The notes under the pieces were generated by a model. The model was given only the letters and a program-made list of their open reading frames with translations. It was not told where the DNA came from and ran no database searches. From Chinchilla lanigera (Eukaryota; Chordata; Mammalia; Rodentia; Chinchillidae), in NCBI RefSeq assembly GCF_000276665.1, contig NW_004955484.1, positions 290,446 to 354,445 on the forward strand: a stretch of 64,000 nt of DNA, written 5' to 3'. This document shows, piece by piece, positions 12,050 through 25,299 of the stretch; the first letter of the stretch is position 1; every line of letters starts with the position of its first letter. A program made the translations under genes and the position numbers.

Positions 12050-14325
12050 TTAAAAAAATAAAAATGAAGAAAAATTAGGTAAAATTCATGAGGTACCATG
12101 GATGATAAACAATAATTGTATTTTCTATATTTAGCATAGATTTAAAATGTTGCTCAAACATAAAAATACTTTTCTTTTTTCTTTTGAGTATTAAAAGTTT
12201 ATGACCCTGATCCTACAATTGGAGATTTTATAGGAATTGAATGTCTGGATTCCTTCCAACACGGGACTAGGATGATCACTACAGAAACGGTCTAAATATA
12301 AGAAAACATATCTTCAGCCTAAATCTTATTCTCTGCCAAAATGTCATTTTAAGTATCTTCTAAACATTGATTAATAGTTTCATTTTTTCATAGGTTGAAA
12401 ATCTGGACAATTACTTGCTTTAAATAACAAAATCCCTAAAGAAACTAATAGCGGTTTACATTCTGTCACACATATCTAGTAGTTACACTACCAACTGTTT
12501 ATATTAATGGGCCTTGGGATTTTCTGTCCTGAAATTAGCATTTTAAACATACTTGTCTATTTAACAACCAAGACAAACTGCTACTTTCATAAATTATAAG
12601 AAAATGTTCTTTTAAATCAAAATCATCCCTGAATTTGTTTGTAAGAGTGACACAGACAACCAGCAGATGGAAAGCATTCTCCAAAAGTTTATAGATGTTT
12701 GGGGAAGACAGAAATGTCTATGTCTTTGGGAAATAATTTGAGAAAAAAAATGTGGACTATACTGATAATTTTAATTGTTCCATACAACTTTTTCTCTTTA
12801 CTTTCTCACCCCTTTTCTCTTTTCAGACATCTACAGCTTTCCTTTTGAAAAAAATGTGGATGTTATATAATAAATAGGGGAAATAAAATATAAATGCAAC
12901 CACATGACCTGGCAGGAATAAAATCCAATTGAATATGGGCAGTTGATGGGGAAAATTATCTGAGAAATGGACTATGTATCCTGGGTGCCAGCAGCAAGTT
13001 CTCAGCACGGCAACTAGGAGCACACTTCTTTAATTTACATGGCAGCTTTATACGCACTCCTAACACTGGATGAAATCCTCCTGAACAAATGATCTTCCTA
13101 GGAGATATATTGATCCTCTGAAGTAGGAAACAGCTGCTTCAAAACAACAGTTAACTAAGTTAGTAGAGCACAGATACCTAGCTAGTTAAAAATCAAGAAC
13201 TTGTCTGCTTGTGCATGTTCCTTAGATTTTAATTTATTTTCCGTGAAGTCTGGACCAAACATTATTTCTATCTCTTTTAATTTTTTCTGTTTTTGTTGTG
13301 GATCTAATACAGAAGTCGATTCTCTATTCACATGTGGACAATTTTAGGGCTGAATTTATTCAGCTGAGAATCTATTTTAAGAGAGTATTTTTTCCTTCCA
13401 AAGTCGAGTGAAACTATACATCATCTATATTATGTCAACTCTATTCCTCATGCTCTTTTTACAGCTATTTGTATGGCTAGACACTTTGATGTGTCTGGGA
13501 AAGAATGCAAGAAAATGAGAAAATGCAAAATATCAAGCCAGGGATTATAGTACATTTGTGTTCTCAATGACTCTGCCGTGATCTATTTTCAGAAGGAGTT
13601 AGCTCTTTCTCTTCAACATTATATGTGAAAATTAAAATAAGCCTGTAGCTTTAAATTACAAAATATTACTAAATCTTATTCTGCCTGATTAGAAAGGGAA
13701 AATGCTCAGAATTACATAATGGTTCAAATTAGATAATATTATTATAAAACATTTCATTTGTTTCTTACTGTATCATAACTAACCCAATAAACCATCATAG
13801 AAAAGACTTCTGGGGACCCATTGAAACAGAGGAACAATTCTTGGAATTGCTACTCTGTACATCAAGTGCTTTCATGCTAATGAAAACAATTTGTTACTTT
13901 AGGTAGCTAACACACTCTCATACCCATAATGATATGTTTTGTTCAGTTAGCACACCTTATTTTACAGATTCACAATAGGTAGAAAATGAAGTAAGGGCAT
14001 TTTATGAAACTAAAAAATGCTGCTAATCAGAACAATTACAAAGAAAGCAAAGGCCAGTATTTATATAATCCCAGCGTTAAGGGTACATGAGAGCTCTTTA
14101 GACACTGTGCTAAGTAAGAAGCACCCAGGAGAATGTGGCCAGCCTCCAAGGAAGGAGGGGAAGGAGCAGGGAAAGAAGAGCTCAGCTAGGGAGCAGCAAA
14201 AGGAGCAGCAGGTCCTTAACAGGGGTTCCCATGGGCAAGGAAGTGACACAAATTCCTGAAGCTGTCGCTATAGTAGATCTGAATCCAGTCACATGCCTGT
14301 GTCTCAGAGACAGCACATCATGATG

Positions 14326-14357
14326 TATTGTTCTTTTTTTTCATGATGTATTGTTCT
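14326..14357 (+). repeat. Short direct repeat, 14-15 bp
   Basis: The phrase TCATGATGTATTGTTCT occurs twice in a row, separated by a short T run (first copy about 14319, second about 14341). Confidence 0.8.
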
Positions 14358-16336
14358 AAGTTCATAATAACAATAATAAAACAATTAATAATCATATATT
14401 TTCAATTAAATCCAATATTGTGTCCTTGAAATTTGAAAGGACACAAATTGGAATTGTGTCCTTTGGAATTTCCATCTTTTATCTTTACGGAATTAATATG
14501 TGTGTGTCAAAATTCATAGTTATTTATGTAAAAGAGGAAGATATACCAATTAAATACATAAAGTTATCTTTTAAAAAAATTCATTTAGGAAAATTAATTT
14601 AGCACTATGTTAAGTTTATGTTTACTTATTGTGTTGCTAAATTTTCATTTATCTTATTAGTAGAACAGCCTTTTAAAAAACAGACATTAAGAAAGAGGGC
14701 AGAGTAGTAATTTTCTGGGCTTGGAAAGATGGAGCAATTGAAGGAGAACAGTGATAAGAATCATTTCTTACAAGGATTTTTTTTTTAATTTTGAAATACT
14801 GATGTAAAGAATATCTTAGCAGTCAAACATGTCTTCTAAATACTTGTGAATCATTAAAGCTAACCTGGAAAATATAGATTTCTTAAGAGAAATAAAATTC
14901 CAGGATTAATTACACGTTGCTGTATTGGAAGACAATCACCCATATCTTGTTTTTGTTCTTTTGTTTTTTGTTTTTAATTCCCTGGTGCCTCTTTAGTACA
15001 CATACTATTGTTTTTGAATATTTATGAACGTCAATAAAATCCATTTAAGAAAAATGAAATCTGGCTGGAAATAATTATAGTTTGTGGGATGCAGATCATT
15101 ATAAAAAGACAAAGCTGAGCGTGGAAGTTTGCATAAACATCTCCTCCATCTTCTTCCTCTACACACTGCTGGTGTGGTAAATGCATCTTAGGAAGGAAGA
15201 ACAGAAACTGCCTTTGTAGTCAAAGGATTTTACAATCTCTGAAGAAGATATTTTTTATCATTACTCTTATATTAGTTGTGTGCAAAAATGTTCTGGTATA
15301 ATAGCTACGGAATGTGAACATACTTTATTCAAAAATACACACAATTTTATTATAGAAGCTGGACTGATAGAGTCTTGGACAAAAGATCCAATTAGTTTTA
15401 GTCTAGGTGTAAGAGGGTATGTACGATCGTAAATGAGAGTGAAGTATTTCTAAGCTTTCCATGACATTACCCATCAGTTGTATCTGTGAAGGTCCATGTA
15501 AAGTTGAAAACATGCAGGGTATGTGTTAGGCACCAAAAGGGAGATCCAAGTGCCACATTCCTATTTTATTTGAAGCAACTTGTTTTGAACTAACAAATGG
15601 AAATATTTTAGTATACAGAGGAGAACACATTATAAATTCAACATAAATCCCATCTGCCCAAGATCAATTCCCTCCATTAACACACAATCATGCAATCAAG
15701 TTTGAGCCCAGTTATCCTTTTGAAAAGAGGAGCAGCCACCAGCAGATCAGTTTTAACCTAATGCAGCTATTCAAACAGCACAAGGGGCGTTCTGGCTTGA
15801 GCAGAACAAAATAAATAAGCATCAAATTGATTAAGAGCTTTTCATTAACCATACAATAAAGTACAAACAAAAGTCTGCCACCTTTATATACAGGGCTAAA
15901 GTTAAAACTAACTTCATAATCAGATGATTGTCTTTTTAATAATGTTTTAGGATTCAATTGATTTAAATAGAAAATCTCTTAATATCTTTCCATGTTAATT
16001 CCTGTATAGACATTATGATGTGGACATTATCATTTTAAAGTGAGTGCATCTATACAGAAATGAATATAGCCCATTTGTACACTTTTCCCGTGCTCAGAAA
16101 GTACTTTTATCTATTAAGTAATCTAATGAAGTATTTTATTAGGCAAAAATTATCAAAAAACAAAAACCAGTAAATTATTTATACTATACTTACTGTGTAA
16201 TGACACCTGCATATAGAACTTAATTGCAGTTTTGTGTATGATTTGGGGTAAATGCCTACATATTTTAAAGAACATGCAATATAAACACATTTTGGAAAAA
16301 ACATAATGCCAAATGTGAGCTCTAAATACTGCTCCA

Positions 16337-16480
16337 TAGCTGTGGTGGCACGTGCCTGTAATCCCAGCACTCAGTAGGCTGAGGCAGGAGTATCCCCAAG
16401 AGTATGAGGCCAGCCTGGGCGACATAGTGAGTTCAAGGACAGCCTGAACTACAGAGTGAGACCCTATTTCTAAATAAATA
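16337..16480 (+). mobile_element. B1-type SINE
   Basis: Carries GGTGGCACGTGCCTGTAATC, the CAGGAGTATC block and the duplicated middle part (GCGACATAGTGAGTTCAAGG then GAACTACAGAGTGAGACCC). It ends in an A-rich tail directly followed by an ID SINE. Confidence 0.92.
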
Positions 16481-16491
16481 ATGACTAATAA

Positions 16492-16600
16492 GGCGCTGGG
16501 GATTTAGCTCAGCGGCACAGCGCCTGGCTGGCAAGCATAAAGTCGTGAGTTCGATTCCAGGTACCGGAAAAAATAAATACATAAATAAATAAATAATGAA
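16492..16600 (+). mobile_element. ID-type SINE inserted at a B1 tail
   Basis: Begins GCGCTGGGGATTTAGCTCAG, has a good B-box (GAGTTCGATTCC) and ends GGTACCGG with an AAAT-rich tail. AAATAAATAATGA precedes it and also follows it, consistent with insertion into the B1 tail. Confidence 0.92.
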
Positions 16601-16864
16601 TAAATATTCCTCTGTAATCACATCATATTTTCCCAGCACTTCCACTGCCCCATGCTCCTGGAGGATAATATCATGCCCTCTCTTTCCAAGAATTTGACGT
16701 CACTTTCTCACCCTGAACCTCTCTAGGGACCTTTAAGAAAAGAGGAAAAGCGGAAGAGCCACATTGTAAACCCCAACACCACACTCGCCCCGTTTCAGGC
16801 TTCATCGTCACGCTCTTATTCTCCCCTGACACGGTGGGTCAGTGCTCCTACTCTAAGAATTCCT

Positions 16865-16884
16865 CTCCTGGGTCTTTTCTATTT

Positions 16885-16915
<31 letters not shown>

Positions 16916-17024
16916 GGTTTTGGTTTTTCTCTGGTACCGGGAATCGAACTCACGACCTTACGCTTGCCAGGCGGTCGCTTTGCCGCTGAGCTAAATCCCC
17001 AACCCCCTCCTGGGTCTTTTCTAT
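16865..17024 (-). mobile_element. Recent ID SINE with 18-bp target-site duplication
   Basis: The minus strand reads GGGGTTGGGGATTTAGCTCA ... CCAGAGAAAAACC and a run of about 30 A. The 18-bp copies CTCCTGGGTCTTTTCTAT lie at 16865-16882 and 17007-17024 and match perfectly. It split an older C/T-rich L2-like sequence. The 155-codon frame at 16883 arises from reading through its T run. Confidence 0.97.
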
Positions 17025-18365
17025 CAGCGCACACATGCTATGAACTCTCTGATCTCAGAAATTTAACCTGTGACCCGCTTTTCTTCCCACTTCCCCCAAA
17101 ATTCTCCTGTTCTTTTTCTCTTTCCACAGCTTCCTTCTCACTGAACCTATTCCAGGCTTTCTTCTCCCCAGCATTTGCCCAAACAGGCCACTGTCAAGGG
17201 CGCGCATGGCCTCGCTCAGCTCAATTCAGTGAGCCCAGTATCATCTCACTTAGGCTCTGGACCACGTGTAGCACGGCTGAGTCTCCTCTCCTATTTGAAA
17301 TACTCTCCTCCCTTAAACTCCAGGGTCTGCACACTTTCCTGCCTTTCTAGTTAGTGGTATAATTCGCAGTTTTCTTTCTCCCTCTTCATCCCTTCCGCCT
17401 TTCATTGTCCGAAGGAACACGGCCCTGCCATTACAGTTCTCCATCCATCCACAATAGCTCCAGGCTGTCTGTCTTGATACTTCAGTAGACTGATGACATA
17501 TGAATACATATCTGAAGCCTGGAAGTCTCATACTGCAACTCCACCCCTCACTGAACGTCTAATGGTATATCAGCTTTACTATATCCAAAAACTAAGCTCC
17601 TTATATTCCTTGACCCCAGACATGATCTTCCCCACTTCAATCAATGTCAGTTTTGTCCTTCTGAATATTAGACCAAAAATCTTTGCATCATTTTTTGACT
17701 TTTCCTTTAGCAACCTATATCAATTCATCAGCAATTTATTTTGGTCCTCCTTTTACATGATACCCACATCACAACCCTCCCACTGTACCTGTGGTTCAAG
17801 CCACTATGATCTCTTAGCTGGGGTTAGTAATATGGTCTTATACATGGTCTCCTCGCTTTGGCTCAGTGTCACTAAATATAAACTGTATCATGCCACTCCT
17901 CCACTCAAAACTCTACTGTTCTCCACCCTCGCCACAGCTGAAAAATAGTTTTCAAAATCCCCCATGATCTAATCTCTGGCTCCTCTCTGGCTTCCGCTAT
18001 TCTCCCCTTGTTCTCTGTGCTCCAGATTCTTGGACCATTAGCTGTTCCATGAATGTACCAGCTGTGTCCCCATCTCTGCATGGCTACTTTGGCTTCTCCC
18101 TTGTCTAGGGCACTCTTCCAAAGGCATGCACACGCCTTGCTCCTTTACTTTCCACAGATCTTTATTCCAATGTTGCTTTCTTGCTGAAACTTTAACAGGC
18201 ATCCCCTTGAAAAATCACCCTCTTCTGCATCAATTTCTTTTTCTCCAGAGCTCTTATCAATATGTACCATACCATACATATTTTAATTCTTTACTGTATC
18301 TCTCTAAGAGAATGTAAGAACCAAGAACACAGGTATTTTGTCTGTTTTGCACACTGTTCCATTGT
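17025..18365 (+). mobile_element. L2 LINE remnant (3' region)
   Basis: C/T-rich text with L2-like phrases: CACTCCTCCACTCAAAACTC, CCCCATGATCTAATCTCTGG, then ACTTTCCACAGATCTTTATT and the final AACACAGGTATTTTGTCTG. The order agrees with the L2 3' region. Open frames in it (17493-17948) have no protein signature. Confidence 0.6.
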
Positions 18366-18386
18366 TTTTCCCCTTTCCACTTCTCC

Positions 18387-18418
18387 ATGTGTGTGTGTTT
18401 GTGTGTGTGTGAGTGTGT
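18387..18418. repeat. (TG)n microsatellite, imperfect
   Basis: TG units interrupted by TT and GA steps. Confidence 0.92.
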
Positions 18419-18569
18419 AAAATGCAGCATGCAAATGAAGGAGATCATCTCTTGAGTAAAATTATTGGATTACTTTCATTATTGTAGCTATCAGGAGGCA
18501 CAGAGTGGGTCCACTTTGGTTATATAGTATGTATCCTAATAAATCCTCTCAGATGTTTTGTTACACAAA

Positions 18570-18660
18570 TAGAAGGAAGGAAAGAAACAGAGAAGACAGA
18601 GGAGAAAGAAGGAGAAAAATGAAGAAGAAGAAGAAGAAGTAGAGATAACAAGACAAAGAA
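18570..18660. repeat. Purine-rich simple sequence with (GAA)n
   Basis: A one-sided purine tract including six GAA units at about 18621-18640. No protein is coded. Confidence 0.9.
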
Positions 18661-19719
18661 ACTTTAGGAAAATTAAAGAAATAAAGCATAATGAGAGTAT
18701 ATGAATTGTGAAAATTAAAAAGAATTTCCTAACGGTGAGTGATTATCAGAAATAGTGGAGCCAACAAAATTATATTATCTTATTATCTGTTAAAATGGAA
18801 TTGATCCTTACTTTTTAAATGGTTTGTATGTAGTCTGCCAAATGGAAGAGAAGTCCATCAAATGGAAGAGAAATTAACCAAATCATTAGTCAATATCTTT
18901 TTGCAATCTGAGCATCTAACTTCTGCAAAGTTATTTATTGCCTACATGCACCTTTGATTATTTAATGCCTTCTGGGCAATTCTGATTGCTCAGACAGCTA
19001 CACTAGTCAATGCAGAGAAAATGAAGAAACTGATTTCAGCAACTCAAGAAATTCCTGGGACAAGAAACATAGAACAATCTTTCCCCACTCTGTAGATTTT
19101 GCAGGTGCTTTGATTAACCACTAAACTGCAACACAGTGATATAACTGAGAAGAAATTTTATGTAGTACAATGGCTTGAACATCTCAGTGTCAAAGAATTT
19201 AAAGCTCTGCCTTGTTCAGATTAACAAAGTGGGTGCGGAAATTTTGAAAACGTTTGCAACAGTTCTTTAAAATGTGCACTATATATGATTTTTACCACAG
19301 CACTATCATTTCAGTAAAATAATAATACCAAGCACACAACACTCAGATGCATTCTTCCTAAATTATGACCTTGCAGACTATTATTCCTTTCAGTATTCAC
19401 CCAAAACAAAAAAAAAAAAGCAAGTCACCTAAGAGGTAGGAAAATCAGTTTGGCCTCAGATTTCTCCACAGTGTTTAGTGCCAGAAGATAAAGGAGCACT
19501 GTCCACAGATTTCTAAGGGAAAGAAAATGCTCCAGCCTGATGTATTGTTTTATGCTGAGGCAACAGTCAGACATTCTTCAGTTTGAAAGAACTCTGAGAA
19601 TAAAGTACACAAGGGTCCTTTTGGAGAAAAACAATTCAGAAACAAAACCTGCTTTATAATGAACTATAATCTACCAAAAAAAGTCACAGAAAAGCTATGG
19701 AAGAAAGGATGACTGCATC

Positions 19720-20390
19720 CTTTAGTGCAGATGTGATGTGATCCAACTGGGAAAGGTCACCAAATATGACCCCAAAATATCAAACCAGCTGCTGACAAGG
19801 TGAAATGTAGGGCTGCCATATAACCCCAAAATTACACTTCTAGGTATATACTCCAGAGAAATAAAAACCTGTGTGCACAAAATATTACACAGGGATGATC
19901 ATAGCACTTATCCACAACAATCAGAAAGGGAACCAGTCCAAACATCCACTGACCAATGAACACACAGACATAATGCAGTACTGTCTATCCATGCAAGGCA
20001 ATGCTAGGTGATCTTACAAGGAAAGAAGTATTGACACATGATTTGCCATGGATGAACTTCCGCAATATCTAGAAAGAGGCCAGTCACAAAAGGCCACCCA
20101 TTTTGTGTTTTTATCTCTGTGAAATACCCAAAACAAGCAAGTCTGTAGCAATAAAAAGTGGACCAGAGGTTGCTTGGGTTGGGGGGATGACAGTGAAATG
20201 AGGAGCATCTGATACCTGGGAGCGCTTGTATCTGGGGTGATGGAAAAGTTCTCCAGCTGGTTATAGAAGTAGTGACCCTGTGAAACACTAAACTATGATG
20301 AAACTGTGTAAGGCTACAGGCTGAGTTGTCTGGAATGTGGACTATATCTCTATAAACTGTTACCAAAAACAACACAACAATGACAAAAAC
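19720..20390 (+). mobile_element. Old L1 3' end (L1M-type)
   Basis: Follows the old L1 3' text: ACACTTCTAGGTATATACTC (19840 region), GTGTGCACAAAATATTACAC, then AGAGGCCAGTCACAAAAGGC and GGTTGCTTGGGTTGGGGGGA. It has no intact frame. Confidence 0.8.
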
Positions 20391-20827
20391 TACCTGAATG
20401 TTCTACAGAACCAATAAGGCAGCACTTCGTACTAAGCACGCACATGCTCAGAGAAAATAGCACCCACACGCCTTTCTATAGAGAAAATGAAAGGAAAATA
20501 TAAACTACCTGACAATGAAATCCAAGAAGAAATTAATAAAAATCAAAAGCATTCAAGAAGGATAATCTAATATTAGGACTGCGTGTTAACATTTAAAAAT
20601 AAGCAATTATACAAATAACAGCACAACTAGTAAAAATTGGTTAGTAATTAATGTTTCTTCAAGCAAACAAAAAGCAAAGTAAAATGGACCATAAAAGAAT
20701 CCTTTCTCTAAGAAATAGAATGTCTTTGAATTTTATAAAGGAGTTACGTTATTGAAAGAATAAACTTTAATATTAAGATAAATCATGTTCTTAAGTGAAA
20801 GCACACTTACTGCCATAATCCAGGTAT

Positions 20828-20900
20828 GTTGAAAGAAATGGTTCAGATGAAACTAGATGTTCTTTATTTCAGGAAGAGAAACTAGATGTTCTTTATTGCA
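20828..20900 (+). repeat. Short direct duplication
   Basis: GAAACTAGATGTTCTTTATT occurs twice, about 28 bp apart (near 20849 and 20877). A small local duplication. Confidence 0.85.
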
Positions 20901-21324
20901 GTAAAACAACTATGTGATTTTTAATGAACTCAGAGTCCTTTTAAGTATAAACTCTTTTTATAAAAGTATACATTTGCTTACTATTTAATTGCTTTTGCAA
21001 TCAAAAAAGTATTCTTACTTCTTATCACTAATTCACAAGCTATAGGTTTTTTCTGTGTAGATGATGGATCATTTTCATTCTTTTATAAAGAGCTATTTAT
21101 TAACTTTCATGTAATAGGCAATGTACCAGGTACCAGGAACACAAAAATAAATGAGCAATGTACCCTGCTCTTGAAGGCCTCAAGTATAATTAAAAGTCAG
21201 TATGAGAAATATATCCTTCTAATATGTCCACCATGTTTCTTAAAAAAGAATGCAGAAGGATTATGTCTTCTAGAGAGCTGTGGAAGGCTTCATGGAGGAA
21301 GGTTCTAATCTGGTTTGAAAAGTG

Positions 21325-21665
21325 TGATGGTTAAGCTTAATTGTCAATTTGATTGGCTTGGAAGTAGCCTAAAGATCAGGAAGGCACACCTCTGGGTGTG
21401 TCTGGGTGGGTCAAGGTTCATGGAGGCATAACCTTGGGTCCCTTGACCCTTTCTTCTCTGGCACTGCTCCCCTGCTTGGGTCCTCAGCTTCCATGAATTA
21501 AATATTTTTGATCCACCAAGCCCTCCTGCCATGAAGTTCCTGTTTTGGAGCCAGCTTACCATGGACTGAACCCCCTAAATCCACGTGCCAGATTAAACTT
21601 CTCTCTCTCTAAGTTGTGAATGTTAGATGTTTGGTCCCACTGATGGGGAAATTAATACAAAAAGA
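21325..21665 (+). mobile_element. LTR-like dispersed repeat
   Basis: Begins GTGATGGTTAAGCTTAATTG, a well-known start of a rodent dispersed repeat, and ends near a CCCACTGATGGGGAAATTAA block after ATTAAACTTCTCTC. The superfamily (LTR or DNA) is not resolved. Confidence 0.5.
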
Positions 21666-21704
21666 TTAGTAAAAGAACTAGGGAGATTTTACAGATGAAG
21701 CAGT

Positions 21705-22160
21705 GTTATGGTTTAGATATGATATGTCCTCCAAGGTTCATGTGTTGAGATCTGGCTTCCCAGTGCAATGGTCTTTCGTGGTTGGGAGATCATTGGACCT
21801 TAAGAGTTCTAACATTGGTAGTCTGCAATTAGACGGCAATCTTGGGAAGCAGTGAAAAACTCTAGGAAAGTAGGGTCTAGGTAGAAGTAAATCACTCGGT
21901 GAGTTTCCTTTAAGATATGGCATGTCCCTAGTCCTTTCTTGCTTGCACTGTCTGTTTCCTGACTCTCACAATGTAAGCAGCTTAACTCCACCACACCTTT
22001 CCTCCTATGATGTTCTGTCTCCTGCAGGCCCACAGCACTGGTCCAGGTGAACATGTACTGAAGCCTCTGAAGCCATAGCCAAACACATTTTTCTTCCTCT
22101 GAACTGCTTAGCTCAGGTATCTTGTCACAGAGATGAAAAGCTGACTAAGACTAGGAGCAC
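21705..22160 (+). mobile_element. MaLR-like LTR element
   Basis: Begins TTATGGTTTAGATATGATAT and GTCCTCCAAGGTTCATGTGT; later TCCTATGATGTTCTGTCTCC, then CTTGTCACAGAGATGAAAAG and CTGACTAAGAC at the end. The block order is that of a common rodent MaLR-type LTR. There is no coding part. Confidence 0.55.
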
Positions 22161-22739
22161 ACGTGAGTAATAACTGAAGATGTATGTCATTGTGGTCCAG
22201 GAGTCTTTGTGTTGCAAGATCCACAGAATAGCGCAAGGTCATTGCAGGTACCTTCCTTTTGCATGCCAAAAGTCAGTTCACCCCATGTGTCAGTCCTAGC
22301 CCTTTGCTCTTTCTCCTTAGTATCTGGGACAAACTCTGGAGATCCTGCAGCTATAGTTGGAACACTTCCGGCCCTACCTTAACACTGCACATGCAAACCA
22401 ACTGTTGACATAGACCTGTGATTCTCAAACTATATTTAGAGATGACCATACTTTTTCTCTCCACTCTTTCATCCAATATAAACTGATGTGTTTGTAAAAA
22501 CAGGACAAAAATAAATTGCTAAATAAAGGAAGAGGAAAAAAAGGCATGTAAAATACCACCCCTAGTTCATTTTTATCACTACTATGCTCAATAGATACAA
22601 ATGTCTCTGCCCAATTGACGTGAACATTTCTAAAAATGTACTGTGAATTTCTGTACTAAGTTCATCATTCACTGGCAACATGGAACTGCCAGATGGTCAC
22701 AGGCCTATGAGTCACACTGGCCCAGGGCAGCACTAAATG

Positions 22740-22890
22740 CAATAATCCATGGGCCAGTGGCAGCAGCATCTTTAGCTTGTTAGAAGTGCTCCTGACCACA
22801 CCTCCTGAATCAGATCTGTAGGGGAAACTGCAGGGTCTCTGTTATAACTAGCACTCCAGGTGATGTTCATGCATGCTAAAGGGGAGGGGC
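22740..22890 (-). mobile_element. MER5-like hAT (Charlie) remnant
   Basis: In the complement it follows MER5A. On the plus strand GCTTGTTAGAAGTGCTCCTG, CCTCCTGAATCAGATCTGTA and CACTCCAGGTGATGTTCATG are diagnostic. A TGATTCTCAAACTA stretch at 22423 may be its far terminal repeat. Confidence 0.65.
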
Positions 22891-23204
22891 GGCTGGTTTA
22901 GAAGACTCTGAAGGTATCTCAACAATAACAGAGTTCACCCTGTTGTGCTCCCGGAAGCCTGAGTAGACAGAAAAGTCCGTGGGGAAAATACCTCCTCCCT
23001 ATCTACCACCTGTCTGCTTGCTGGTAAACTCCGATGTTTCCCCTTGATTCTTTCCTTTGACCTATTTGCATCTAAAGTTAACATAAATTAGGAATGATTC
23101 AGCAGGACTCAGAAGCATCCTGGACAATGGGAGAATAACCACGTTGCTAGATCCTTTACTGCTTGGAGTTTACATCTAAAGATTTTTGTTTTATTTAGTT
23201 TTGT

Positions 23205-23385
23205 TTGTCAGTACTGAGGATTGGACCCAGGGCATTCGCACTGAGCTACGTCAGTAACCTTTTAATTTTTTTTCTGAGGTAGGGTCCTGCTATTTGCTAA
23301 GTTGCCTGGGCTAGGCTTGAACTTGTGATCCTCCTGCCTCAGCCTCCCAGAGTGTTGAGATTAAAAGCATGTTCCATCAAGCCCA
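23205..23385 (-). mobile_element. B1-ID dimeric SINE
   Basis: Left part is a degenerate ID reversed (CTGAGGATTGGACCCAGGGC, then CTGAGCTAC); right part is a reversed B1 (TTGTGATCCTCCTGCCTCAG). Joined by a T-rich linker, this is the dimer form found in several non-murid rodents. Confidence 0.85.
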
Positions 23386-24554
23386 AGTATTTTTTAATAA
23401 CTTAATTTTTAAAATTAAGCAAACATAACTCTTCCTATTGTCATCTAGCTTTTTTTAAAAAGTCAGATGTATTGGAGGATCATTTACATAAATTAAAAGT
23501 AGACCTTTTGTGTATAGTTCTCATAAATTAGAACTACAAAACTACCACCACACTCAAGGTACAAAACATTTCCTGTAGCTGACAAAAGTTCCCAGGATCC
23601 CATTGTAAAATTCTTGTCACCCTGAAGGCTTTCAGAGACGCTTTATCTGTTCCTACAGTTTTTGTTATTACTTTTTAACTTAAGATACTCTAAAAGTTGT
23701 ACATTAGTATCTAAGTGTGGTAATATTTTACATTCCACTAATGACTAACAATGTTGAGGATCTTTTCATGTGCTTATCTAATATCCACACATTTTCTCTG
23801 ATGAAGGGTATGTGCAAATCTTTTGCCCATTTGTCATTTTAACTATTTTATTATTAATTATTGCACTTTAAGAGTTACTTTTAGATTCTGGATACTAATC
23901 TTTACAAGCTATGTATTTTCCAAAGATTTTCTTCCAGGGCATGCCTTTTGTCTTGTCATTTTATTTGTTTTGTACTTCAGATATTTTAAAAACAGATGTA
24001 TCTTAAAAATGATATTTTTAAAAGAAAATGTAGTACTATTGTAAAAACAGATTTTAATTTTGATGAAACTCAATTTATTTTTTATACGTATTATTCTATG
24101 AAATGTTCTTTTACTGTTATACCTAAGAAATCTAGTTCTAACCCATAATCACTAAAACTTTCTCCTGTACTTTCTTAGAGAAATTTTATCATCTATGGTT
24201 TTATACTTAATTTTATAATCAATCTTGAGTTAATTTCTGATTCTAATTTAGAGTTGAATTTCTCTCTCTTGCTCTCTTTCTAATAAATTCCGATTGTTCC
24301 ACCACTGTGTCTGGAAGAGAACTATGCTTTTATCATCCAGCTGCCTGAAAGCCTTGCTGAAAATTGTTACCCAATGAATATGTAAGTTTGTTTCTGTGCT
24401 TGCTATACCATTCCATTAGTCTGTCAATCTCCATGTCAATAATTCTTGAATTTTAGTTTTTAAAATATTTTAGCTAACTTAGTTTCTTTGCTTTCCCAAA
24501 TTCATGTTAGAATAAGTGAATCAATGTCTACCAAAGGAAAAAAAAAGAACAAAG

Positions 24555-24645
24555 GACGGAAAAAATAAAGGGAGGGAGGAAGGAGACAGGGAGGGAAGGA
24601 AGGAAGGATGAAAGGAAGGAAGGAAGGAGGAAGGGAGGGAGAAAC
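24555..24645. repeat. (GGAA)n purine tract inside an L1
   Basis: GGAA and GGGA units. L1 text that should be continuous (a tract of A, then ACCTGCTGGATTTCAATTGG) is split by it. Confidence 0.93.
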
Positions 24646-24957
24646 CTGCTGGATTTCAATTGGGATTGTTTTCCTTCTGCATATCAGTTTGGGGAAACTG
24701 ATATTTCAATGACAATAATCATATCCATAGATAGTCTTTTTATTTAGTTCTTTAATTATTTTCATTCATGTTTTCACTTTTGCTGTCTTTACATCAAATA
24801 TTCCATATGCTTGATACAACTCTAAAATTTACCTTTTAAATTTCAATTTATATTTTTTATTAAAACAATATAAATGTAGTTCTTACTTTTGCATATTGGC
24901 TTTGTATAGTGTAAATTTGCTAAGTTCACTTACTAGAAATTCTATATGGGTTTATTT

Positions 24958-25013
24958 TACTTATTTGTTATTTATTTATCTATCTATCTATTTATTTATT
25001 TATTTATTTAGGT
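24958..25013. repeat. (TTTA)n/(TCTA)n microsatellite
   Basis: Tetranucleotide units next to the ID remnant; probably its reversed tail, expanded. Confidence 0.92.
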
Positions 25014-25083
25014 AGTGGGAATCAGTGCAGAACCTTGTGCTTGCTAGGCAGGTGCTGTGCCATTGAGCTGTATTCCCGGCCCA
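25013..25083 (-). mobile_element. Old ID SINE
   Basis: Reversed ID text: TAGTGGGAATCAGTGCAGAA, CTTGTGCTTGCTAGGCAGGT, CATTGAGCTG, CCCGGCCC. More diverged than the other copies. Confidence 0.8.
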
Positions 25084-25299
25084 CTACAGGTGTTTATACC
25101 CAGAAAATCACGTCCGTAGGCAATAGAAACATTTTGTTTGTATCTTTCCCCACTATATGACTTGAATTTCTTTTGATAACTTGTTACATGTAGTAGGGTC
25201 GCCGGCATTGTGTTGAACAGGAGTGGTAAGAGACATCTCTTGACACTGATCTTACGGAAAAAGCACCTTAGTGTTTAACTATTTACTAAGACATCATCT

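Larger units (their letters stand above)
23640..25275 (-). mobile_element. Long L1 remnant, internally interrupted
   Basis: In complement it follows L1 ORF2, from GATGTTGAGGATC-type text (23753 region) on to the GTGTTGAACAGGAGTGGTAA block (25213). It is split by a (GGAA)n expansion (24560-24645), a (TTTA)n tract and an old ID SINE. L1 phrases resume on the far side of each, so these are insertions or expansions inside one L1. Confidence 0.75.

Noticed and set aside
16883..17350. 155-codon open frame
   Set aside because: It starts in the T run of an ID SINE and reads through the SINE into L2 remnant. The Phe run and the 'PGIELTTLRLPG' text recur at every reversed ID copy.
17493..17948. 151-codon open frame
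   Set aside because: It lies in C/T-rich L2 remnant, and the low stop density follows from composition.
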